Source of the DNA: JBBTIS01 sp038059855
Lineage (GTDB): Bacteria > Elusimicrobiota > Elusimicrobia > JACQPE01
Assembly: GCA_964357255.1 (NCBI GenBank)
Contig: CAYHKQ010000024.1
Location: 1 to 28,456, forward strand
Length of the DNA stretch: 28,456 bases
Direction: 5' to 3'
Each line of letters opens with the position of its first letter. Position 1 is the stretch's first letter. The notes under the pieces were generated by a model. That model saw only the letters and a program-made list of their open reading frames with translations. It was not told the origin of the DNA and did no database searches. Of the stretch, positions 9,043-15,045 are shown one piece after another. The translations under genes and the position numbers were made by a program.

Positions 9043-10988
9043 TTTGTCAACCCGAATTTCCAGTCAATTCCGCCATAAAACGTGCGCGGGACTTTCAAAC
9101 CGTCGGAAAACTCAAAATGCTCCGCTCGCGTCAAATTCTGCCCCGAGACAAAAATTTCAAGGCCCGGCGCCGCGCGCCACCCAAACCGACCGTCCACTCT
9201 CCAATAAGCGGGAACGTCAAAATTGACCGAACCGCTACAAGCCGTTAAATAGCCGCTTTTGTAACCCGCGTTCATCGAAGCCGAAAAACCCCGGCCTAAA
9301 TCCACGAAGCCCCCGAAATTCACCTTATGCAATGGCGCGGATTCCGAAATACCGCGATCCCCCTTCCGGTCCGTAACATTCGTAAAGGTGTAATTCGCCC
9401 AGGCTTCAAGCCCTTGCCTTGGGCGATATCTGAGTTTTACCTCGGCGCCCCGAGTGTCGCCGCTGTTGCTATTGTTAAAAAAAATCGTCTGGCTGAACGC
9501 GGGAATAAATGTTTGAGACTGGACAATACTGGTATGAATTCCGTCGCTATCCATATAAAAAAGGCCGGCATCGAGCGAGAGCCGCCGCCGCAAGGCCCGG
9601 AGAGCATAACCCAACTCATAATTATAAAGTCTGCTGGGCGCGAGATCATGATTGCCAGCCAAAAAAACACCCTGCGAAGGCGCCCAGTCCACATGTCGGT
9701 TAAAAACACTTGGCGTGAGGGAAGCGAAGGAGCACGAAAACCGGATTGTTTGCTCCGGCGACGCATGGACCAAGGCAGCGGCCTGCCATGCCGGTTGCAT
9801 CCATCCGTCATAGGCATGTTCCAAGGCAAGGGATCCGATTAACGTGAGCCGCTCTAAGGGACGAATGATCTCGCGTCCAAAACCCCTCAAGATATAATGG
9901 CCCAGGGACCCCTGGCCGCCAAAAAACTGCTCCGACGCAACGACTGTCTTGCGAAAACTCAAGCCGGCCGTGGTATCCATGTTGCGCCCCGAACTAAAAT
10001 TCCACAAAGCCTCCGTATCGTATTGATATTCCCGTGTCGCCACAGGGCCGCCAAAGGCGGGGTCTGTGATCGTCGCCAAATCTCTTCGGGAGCCCGTCCA
10101 CTCTAAAGTCGAATTGGGGCCCAGTTCACGATTGGCTTTAAGCATCTGAAAATGCTCCCGTGTTCGGTATTGGGCCAACGCCGCGCCGCCCAAGCCGGAG
10201 GTATCCCAATTGCCGCCGGCGAATATCTCCCATGATGTTTGGTCCGAAGTTTTCCAAAAGCCGCGAAAATTGGAGGTGTTAGAAAGAACAAAATCGCTGG
10301 TTTGGACGCCCGCAATACCGGAAAAACCTTGATGCGCATTGTAGGTATGACTCAAGCGATAGCGAAAATCGCCGAGCGTATGTTCCACGGCGCCTGCGCC
10401 GCTCATGGCCCGGCGGGACCCGCCCCGCGTTTTCAAGAAAACCGACTCGCCCTCCGGTTTTATGGTGATGATATTGACAACCCCTTGGCCGGCATTAGAG
10501 CCATAGAGAGCCGCATTGGGCCCCCGCACGATTTCAATGCGCTCGATGTCCTGAATCTGGACCGGCATTTGTTGCCATAAGACGCCTGAGGATATGCCTG
10601 AATAGACGCTCCTGCCGTCCATCAACACCAAAAGATAGTCGCCATGGGATTGCGGACTGCCGCGCACGGACACCACGGCCCGATTGCCGTCGTGACTGCG
10701 GCCATCCACAACGTCCACTCCGACGCGAAAGCGCAATAAATCCCAAAAAGTTGCGGCCCCGGACTGGCGAATATCCTCGCGGCTAATGATCTCAATGGCA
10801 ACCGGCGACTCCGTGGCCGGCTCAAGACGCCGTGAGGCCGTGACAACCTTGGCCTCCTCCTCAAAATATTCAAAGAAGTTCCCTGCGGCTTTCAACGCCC
10901 CCGGCGCCGCCAAGGCAAAAGCCAGAGCCGCCGGTAAACCCCGCCGCCAGAACAAACGCGCGCGGGCGCGTCTTATTCTTTGGCTCAC
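9039..10988 (-). CDS. TonB-dependent outer-membrane receptor
   Basis: I start at the GTG at 10988 (649 aa). It directly follows a GAGGG motif and gives a textbook signal peptide (Arg-rich n-region, then 'LPAALAFALAAPGALKAAG'). The longer frame to 11156 only runs through the preceding gene. A TonB-box-like 'EEAKVVTAS' lies at about 44-52. The plug domain (about 50-165) has 'SPVAIEIISREDIRQSGA', 'VSVRG', 'LVLMDGRSVY' and 'IERIEIVRGPNAALYGSNA'. The rest is an alternating-pattern beta-barrel. The 'GRSVYSG...LWQQMPV' plug type is shared by receptors for siderophores, cobalamin and other small ligands, so the substrate cannot be assigned. It is encoded within a two-component operon, not beside ExbBD or ABC genes. 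This suggests a signalling receptor, or a receptor whose uptake is matched to sensing. Confidence 0.92.
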   Translation of the reverse strand: MSQRIRRARARLFWRRGLPAALAFALAAPGALKAAGNFFEYFEEEAKVVTASRRLEPATESPVAIEIISREDIRQSGAATFWDLLRFRVGVDVVDGRSHDGNRAVVSVRGSPQSHGDYLLVLMDGRSVYSGISSGVLWQQMPVQIQDIERIEIVRGPNAALYGSNAGQGVVNIITIKPEGESVFLKTRGGSRRAMSGAGAVEHTLGDFRYRLSHTYNAHQGFSGIAGVQTSDFVLSNTSNFRGFWKTSDQTSWEIFAGGNWDTSGLGGAALAQYRTREHFQMLKANRELGPNSTLEWTGSRRDLATITDPAFGGPVATREYQYDTEALWNFSSGRNMDTTAGLSFRKTVVASEQFFGGQGSLGHYILRGFGREIIRPLERLTLIGSLALEHAYDGWMQPAWQAAALVHASPEQTIRFSCSFASLTPSVFNRHVDWAPSQGVFLAGNHDLAPSRLYNYELGYALRALRRRLSLDAGLFYMDSDGIHTSIVQSQTFIPAFSQTIFFNNSNSGDTRGAEVKLRYRPRQGLEAWANYTFTNVTDRKGDRGISESAPLHKVNFGGFVDLGRGFSASMNAGYKSGYLTACSGSVNFDVPAYWRVDGRFGWRAAPGLEIFVSGQNLTRAEHFEFSDGLKVPRTFYGGIDWKFGLTK

Positions 10989-10998
10989 TGTTCCCTCT

Positions 10999-11610
10999 TT
11001 ATTGCTTGTTCCATTTTTTTTGACCTTTTCCTGCGGCCGGTTCACCGCGCAACAAAAATTCAATCTTGCCCGCAAACTCGTCCATCTCAAACGGCTTGGC
11101 CAAAAAATCGTCGGCCCCGGCTTCAAGGGCCTGTTTTTTCGTCGCATCGCCGACATAGCCGGTGACCACTAAAATTTTAATGCGACGCCCAGGATCGCTC
11201 TGGCGGATGAGCCGGCACATCCTAATTCCATCAATGCCAGGCAGTTTTAAATCTAAAATCATCAATTTTGGCAAGATTCGGGTTGCCTTCTGTCCGGCCT
11301 CAAAGCCATCCGCCGCTTCATGCACTTTGGCTTGTGGGCGAACCTTGCGGACAATCCTCGCCATTGTGCGCCGGATTTGCTCATCGTCGTCAACTACAAG
11401 AATATTCAGCGGCCCATCGGCGCCGAACAGATCAGGCGGAACAGGAATGTTATGGGCTTTCAAAAAAACAGCCAAGTCCTCGGCCCAAACCCTGCGATGC
11501 CCTCCGCCGGTCTTAAAAAAAGGAAGTTTGCCCTCCTCAACCCAGCGCCACACCGTGGGCGGCGTCACCTGGCAAATGCGGGCGATTTGATACGTCCCCA
11601 ACGCTTTCAA
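10999..11610 (-). CDS. response regulator with N-terminal excisionase/MerR-like HTH
   Basis: About 203 residues. Residues 1-52 form a small winged-helix DNA-binding domain of the excisionase/BldC type ('IARICQVTPPTVWRWVEEGKLP' region, then 'FFKTGGGHRRV'). A linker (about 53-67) leads to a receiver with 'VVDDDEQ', Asp120 in 'LMILDLKLPG', Thr150 and Lys172 in 'LAKPF'. The order DNA-binding then receiver is the reverse of the usual OmpR, NarL or NtrC layout. I prefer the TTG at 11610, since the GGGGG stretch lies 6 nt before it; the TTG at 11616 would touch that stretch. It is the first gene of the operon and the only member with a DNA-binding domain, so it is the probable transcriptional output and likely autoregulator. 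It is followed 10 nt later by the TonB receptor. Confidence 0.88.
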   Translation of the reverse strand: MKALGTYQIARICQVTPPTVWRWVEEGKLPFFKTGGGHRRVWAEDLAVFLKAHNIPVPPDLFGADGPLNILVVDDDEQIRRTMARIVRKVRPQAKVHEAADGFEAGQKATRILPKLMILDLKLPGIDGIRMCRLIRQSDPGRRIKILVVTGYVGDATKKQALEAGADDFLAKPFEMDEFAGKIEFLLRGEPAAGKGQKKWNKQ

Positions 11611-11647
11611 CGACAACCCCCTATTTGAAATGATTGCTATCTATGTA

Positions 11648-11676
11648 ATCTTTGAGCTGTTTGCAATGTTTGTCAA
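11648..11676 (-). promoter_or_regulatory. weak candidate native promoter of the signalling operon
   Basis: On the minus strand TTGACA (11676-11671) is followed after 17 nt by AAAGAT (11653-11648), which matches the -10 consensus at only three positions. It lies about 40 nt before the operon start. The -35 is perfect and the -10 poor, so an activator may be needed, or the site may be chance. It competes with the mobile-element promoter further upstream. Confidence 0.3.
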
Positions 11677-11732
11677 GCCCAGCCCTATCGTTATTTTGGG
11701 GGATTCAACCCGGATTCCGCAGTTCTTTCGTC

Positions 11733-11761
11733 GTAATACTTTAGCGGATTGAAGTAGTCAA
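11733..11761 (-). promoter_or_regulatory. outward-facing promoter in MITE copy A
   Basis: Reading the minus strand, TTGACT (11761-11756) is followed by a 17-nt spacer and TATTAC (11738-11733); the -10 is the terminal repeat itself. Predicted transcription starts near 11726 and reads into the signalling operon whose first gene begins at 11610, leaving a leader of about 115 nt. The match is 5/6 at -35 and 4/6 at -10 with ideal spacing. Activity is inferred. Confidence 0.55.
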
Positions 11762-11869
11762 AATAGCCGCTCATGGTGAGCCTGTCGAACCATGAGCCAA
11801 GACTGCGGGAACGCCCATCCTTCGACAGGCTCAGGATGAGCGGGAAACTTCAGACCGCTAAAGTCTTAC
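11733..11869 (-). mobile_element. MITE-like element, copy A (137 bp)
   Basis: The ends are near-perfect inverted repeats (GTAATACTTTAGCGG and the complement of GTAAGACTTTAGCGG). The element is flanked by a perfect 8-bp direct repeat, CTTTCGTC (11725-11732 and 11870-11877). Internally it is a long imperfect palindrome containing GCTCATGGT...ACCATGAGC and paired TGTCGAA/TTCGACA arms. Its reverse complement matches 22446-22582 at 136 of 137 bases. There is no coding capacity. GTAA ends plus an 8-bp duplication are features known for IS66-family elements, so mobilisation by such a transposase is a reasonable guess. Confidence 0.88.
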
Positions 11870-12050
11870 CTTTCGTCATACCGGCTTTCGCCGGTACGAC
11901 GGAACAAAAAAGTCCGGTGGTCCCGAGGGGAATGACGTGTCAACTGAGGAATCCCGGTTCAAACGAAAAGGCTCGCGCAAAAATAAATTATGGGCTTCTG
12001 TTTAGCGAGTGGGTAAAAACAGGATGGCAGGGTGAATGACGCGCCCAGGC

Positions 12051-13136
12051 CTACGCCTTAGCCTGGCGGCCCGGTTCTTTTCTGTGGGCCAGCCAGTATT
12101 GATAAAGCCGGGGCAGATATTCCAAAACGTCCGGACACCGAATGCCGGTTCCATCAAGAATTTTTGTTGTTTGCGATGAATCGTACCTGGCCCCGTGATT
12201 GAAATACGTCAAAATCTCTTTCGGAGCCCCCAGCCAGCGGCCGATCGGGCTGGCCAGCGTCAGTTCCATTAGTTTGGGCGGAATGCAGACGAAAAGCGCC
12301 GGTTTGCCCGTAATCCATCGGCAGAAGATGTCATAAATTTCCAAAGCCTTCAAAGGCTTTGGATCAGCGATCTGGAACGTCATGCCGATCGCTTCTTGTT
12401 TGCGGGAAATCGCCGTTGCGGCGTTGACAAGATAATCTACGGGAACGATGTTAACTTCGGCCAGTGAGCGGCCTAGTTTAGGCAAGCCCAGGGGCATCCA
12501 TTTAAGCCTGGTGATCAATTCCATGCCGAAATAAGGGCCATCAAATTTATCCGCTTCCCCTGTCGTCGAATCGCCGACGACGACCGCCGGGCGGACGATA
12601 ATGGCCGGTAGGCCCGATGTCATGGCTTTTCGCACTTCTAATTCAGCCAAAAATTTGGTGCTTTCGTAATAATTTTTGAAACCTTGGCCCTCGTCGAGTT
12701 CGGTTTCTTTAATGAGCCCAACTCTTTTGCCCGCAACGTAGCAGGTTGAGAAGTAGACCAGCTTGTCAAAATTGCGGCAGGACTTGCAGAAGTTAAGAAT
12801 GTTTTTAGTGCCTTCTACGTTGATTCTCCTGGCGAAGGATTCCGGCGCGGCAAGGTCGTAGATCGCGGCGAGATGCCATACTTCGGTTATTTCCTGCGCC
12901 GCCTGGGGGCAGAATTCGTCGCCCAGCCCAAGGCGTGGATCCGTGATGTCGCCCAAAGCGATGCTGACCCTGCTGTTTTCAAGCCGGGCGATCGCCTCTT
13001 GGGCGTCGCTAAAAAATTTATTTTGAACAAGACAAACAATTTTAAGATCAGCGTCAGCCTTAAGCAACGCCGCCACGATCCGTTTGCCGAGGAATCCTGG
13101 GAATCCGGTAAATAGTATCTTCTTTGGCGCAGACAT
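12051..13136 (-). CDS. extended short-chain dehydrogenase/reductase (NAD(P)-binding, male-sterility/thioester-reductase-like)
   Basis: The 361-residue protein begins with a Rossmann glycine motif, 'ILFTGFPGFLGKRI' (TGxxGxxG). It has 'ALGDITD' and 'VWHLAAIYDL' (cofactor contacts), a catalytic 'YYESTKFLAE' (YxxxK) and 'IIVRPAVVVGD'. The TGFPGFLG form and the 'INVEGTKNILNFC' region resemble NAD_binding_4 fatty acyl-CoA or thioester-reductase domains more than sugar epimerases. No carrier or adenylation domain is attached, so a free lipid- or polyketide-type substrate, or a sugar nucleotide, are both possible. I choose ATG 13136 over the TTG at 13142. There is no convincing SD; a GATAAT box about 10 nt before the start suggests a very short leader. 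It stands alone, 440 nt upstream of the signalling operon. Confidence 0.8.
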   Translation of the reverse strand: MSAPKKILFTGFPGFLGKRIVAALLKADADLKIVCLVQNKFFSDAQEAIARLENSRVSIALGDITDPRLGLGDEFCPQAAQEITEVWHLAAIYDLAAPESFARRINVEGTKNILNFCKSCRNFDKLVYFSTCYVAGKRVGLIKETELDEGQGFKNYYESTKFLAELEVRKAMTSGLPAIIVRPAVVVGDSTTGEADKFDGPYFGMELITRLKWMPLGLPKLGRSLAEVNIVPVDYLVNAATAISRKQEAIGMTFQIADPKPLKALEIYDIFCRWITGKPALFVCIPPKLMELTLASPIGRWLGAPKEILTYFNHGARYDSSQTTKILDGTGIRCPDVLEYLPRLYQYWLAHRKEPGRQAKA

Positions 13137-13247
13137 GAGCAAGGCATTATCTCAAATTGCGCGCCCAGACGCCGCGCCTGCGTATCGGAATACTCATCAT
13201 TTGGCGAGATTGATCGTTCAATGCGAAACAGCGCTTGTTTTTAGACC

Positions 13248-14759
13248 CTAATCGGAAAATTCTTCGACGGTGAAGGTTAAAAGATGCGTCTTGGGGTTTT
13301 TCCAACAGTCGCGGGGGAGCGCGGCTTTTTGTTCGCAGAGTTCTTCAAGAAAATCTGTTTTCCCGGGTATTTGTTCCCAAACCTGAGGTAAAAAAAGCCC
13401 TGATTGCTCTGCCTGAATGAGCCAGACGCCGTCCTTGCCCGCCCTGAGCGCCTCGGCATTAGGCGCTTGGCGATATGTGGAAAGACGGGAAATCTCGATT
13501 TGAAGGCCGGCCAATTCCTTAAGTTCCACTGGCCGGAAGCGATGGTCTTGAGTAGCGCTGGCAATGGCGTAATAAGCCACGGCCTCGGCAAGAGGCAGGT
13601 GAACCTGCGTGCTGCCGATACAGCCGCGCAAGGCTTGGCCTGGGGGCAGGCCGCGCCTCTTAAGCGTCACGAAAACATTAGCCGGTAAATTAAAAACCGG
13701 ATTATCCCACAGCTTGGGCTTGGGTTCCTCTTTCTTGGCCAGATAATTTTCAATACTGCGCCGGGCCAGGCTCAATAATATTTTTCTCTCCTGGCGCGCA
13801 AGCGCCGGCTCGGCCGGGGCCGGGGTTTTGGCCCGGCTCCAGACAACTGCGGCATACCCCACGGTGCGGGCCAAATCGCCATGGGGAAGACTGCCCGAAT
13901 TTGCGTAAGCCAAGGTGGTCACGCGGTTAGCCCCCATCTCCTTAAACGCATAAAGAGCCATCAGTAACCCGGCCTCGCCGCAACCGGTAGTTTGCAAGTC
14001 CGTGCCGCCGCGTTCTAAAACGGAACGACTCGCCATCCAAAAATACCACGGGTCTTCCAGGGCGGGCCCCAAGGCCCCCAACACCGAACGGTCGGCCCTG
14101 TCGGCCAAATCCTTATGCGGGTAATGGGAAAAATCCGTGGACACTAAAAGCAATGTGCTTGAAGATTTGGCGATCAGGGCCACGGCCTTTCCTATTTTTT
14201 CCGCGACCGCAGGGTCAAAATTGTTCATCAGCAAAGGAACCAATGAAAATTGTCCCAGAATTTTTTGCAAAAAAGGAAGCTCCGCTTCAATCGAGTGCTC
14301 CCGCTCGAAGGCCTTAGGATTGTCCTCGATGAGCGGCGTCATTTTCACAAGCTCGCGAACCAGCTCCGCATTCACGCTCACCGCGCCCAGCGGTGTCTTT
14401 AGGCTCCCCTGGGCAATTGTCGCGGCGCCACGCACTTTCATGTAATGGCCGGATCCCACCAAAATTACGGTAGAAAATTGCCGGCCTTCAAGCGCCTTAA
14501 ATGTCATGGCCGCAATGCGACCGGAATAAATGTAGCCCGCATGAGGAACCAATGCGCCGAGCAATTCCCCCTCGAATTTCTTGGGCGCGGCCTCTTTGAG
14601 ATACTGCTCCACTGCGGCGCTTAACTGGGCTGGATCACCCGGATAAAACTGATCCGCCACATTGGGGCCGACGGATACGCCGGCACAAAAGGCCTGAACA
14701 ACCAAAAAAACAGCCGCTACTGCCCCAAAAAAATACCTATATCCGCCGGTAGGCAACAT
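13248..14759 (-). CDS. amrB: exported MEMO (AmrB)-AMMECR1 (AmrA) fusion protein
   Basis: 503 residues. The N-terminal hydrophobic stretch (about 9-26, 'YFFGAVAAVFLVVQAFCAG') looks like a signal peptide. The MEMO domain (about 30-310) keeps the putative metal-site residues of the family: His73 in 'VPHAGYIYSG', His105 in 'VGSGHYMKV', Asp209 and His212 in 'STDFSHYPHK', and Cys260 in 'TTGCGEAG'. The AMMECR1 domain (about 325-500) has the hallmark 'LRGCIGS' (378-383) and 'ATQDHRFRPVEL'. These are subunits B and A of the AmmeMemoRadiSam group, normally accompanied by a radical SAM enzyme that is absent here. Biochemical role is unsettled; metal binding is known for MEMO proteins. Export would be unusual for a partner of a cytoplasmic radical SAM enzyme. 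The ATG has no SD and lies 6 nt from a strong -10, so the transcript may be leaderless. Confidence 0.9.
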   Translation of the reverse strand: MLPTGGYRYFFGAVAAVFLVVQAFCAGVSVGPNVADQFYPGDPAQLSAAVEQYLKEAAPKKFEGELLGALVPHAGYIYSGRIAAMTFKALEGRQFSTVILVGSGHYMKVRGAATIAQGSLKTPLGAVSVNAELVRELVKMTPLIEDNPKAFEREHSIEAELPFLQKILGQFSLVPLLMNNFDPAVAEKIGKAVALIAKSSSTLLLVSTDFSHYPHKDLADRADRSVLGALGPALEDPWYFWMASRSVLERGGTDLQTTGCGEAGLLMALYAFKEMGANRVTTLAYANSGSLPHGDLARTVGYAAVVWSRAKTPAPAEPALARQERKILLSLARRSIENYLAKKEEPKPKLWDNPVFNLPANVFVTLKRRGLPPGQALRGCIGSTQVHLPLAEAVAYYAIASATQDHRFRPVELKELAGLQIEISRLSTYRQAPNAEALRAGKDGVWLIQAEQSGLFLPQVWEQIPGKTDFLEELCEQKAALPRDCWKNPKTHLLTFTVEEFSD

Positions 14760-14764
14760 AAGAA

Positions 14765-14793
14765 ATTTTAACCTAAGTTATACTTATTGTCAA
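14765..14793 (-). promoter_or_regulatory. near-consensus sigma70 promoter, probably leaderless, for amrB-amrA
   Basis: On the minus strand, TTGACA (14793-14788) is separated by exactly 17 nt from TAAAAT (14770-14765). Only 5 nt lie between the -10 and the ATG at 14759, so transcription would start at or next to the start codon. This fits the missing Shine-Dalgarno. The -35 overlaps the 8-bp duplication of the element at 14797-14940. Confidence 0.75.
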
Positions 14794-14796
14794 AAC

Positions 14797-14940
14797 GAAT
14801 TTCTTTAGCCAATCGAAGTGGCCAAGGAAGGCCGCTCGTGGTGAGCTTGTCGAACCATGAGCAAAACGCGAACTTCGCCTTGGCTCATCCTTCGACAAGC
14901 TCAGGATGAGCGGTGTAACTTCAAATGGCTAAAGAAATTC
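14797..14940 (-). mobile_element. MITE-like element, copy B (144 bp, divergent)
   Basis: Perfect 15-bp terminal inverted repeats (GAATTTCTTTAGCCA) are flanked by the 8-bp direct repeat GTCAAAAC (14789-14796 and 14941-14948). The interior aligns with copies A and C (GTGGTGAGCTTGTCGAACCATG; TCCTTCGACAAGCTCAGGATGAGCGG) and the CTTTAGC part of the ends is shared. The outermost bases and the promoter positions differ (TTGGCC...AAATTC), so it carries no outward promoter. It has the same orientation relative to the downstream gene as copies A and C. Confidence 0.85.
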
Positions 14941-15045
14941 GTCAAAACGGCTTCGTTCATCCAGCCGTGTTCTTTGGCAAAATAACAATAAAATGATGCC
15001 ACTTGTGGAGAGAGCAAGAGATGGAAAGGTGAATAAAAATTAACC

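Larger units (their letters stand above)
11704..11962. mobile_element. older MITE-like element, degenerate, interrupted by another element
   Basis: A 21-bp imperfect inverted repeat (18/21 pairs) bounds this region: 11704-11724 pairs with 11942-11962. Inside is a palindrome, CATACCGGC-tttc-GCCGGTA, like the one in the element at 17323-17438. Removing the inserted 137-bp element and one copy of its 8-bp duplication leaves about 114 bp, close to the 116 bp of that related element. TTCGTCATACCGGC also lies at the same offset (23 nt) from the end in both. No target duplication is visible around the outer ends, so it is old or eroded. Confidence 0.6.

Noticed and set aside
10989..11156. Longer N-terminus for the TonB receptor
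   Set aside because: The extra 56 residues run through the preceding regulator gene in another frame; the GTG at 10988 has a GAGGG site and gives a proper signal peptide.
11660..11690. Possible sigma54 site (GGGCTTGACAAACATTGCA)
   Set aside because: The GG and GC dinucleotides are not at the required 10-nt spacing.
11773..12039. 88-residue plus-strand frame beginning MVSLSNHEPRLRE...
   Set aside because: It lies across repeat element A and the older element D; the peptide is just the translation of the palindromic repeat and has no coding character.
13143..13247. Terminator for the AmrB-AmrA gene
   Set aside because: A T-rich patch exists near 13230 but on the minus strand it reads as A-rich, and no stable stem precedes a U-run.
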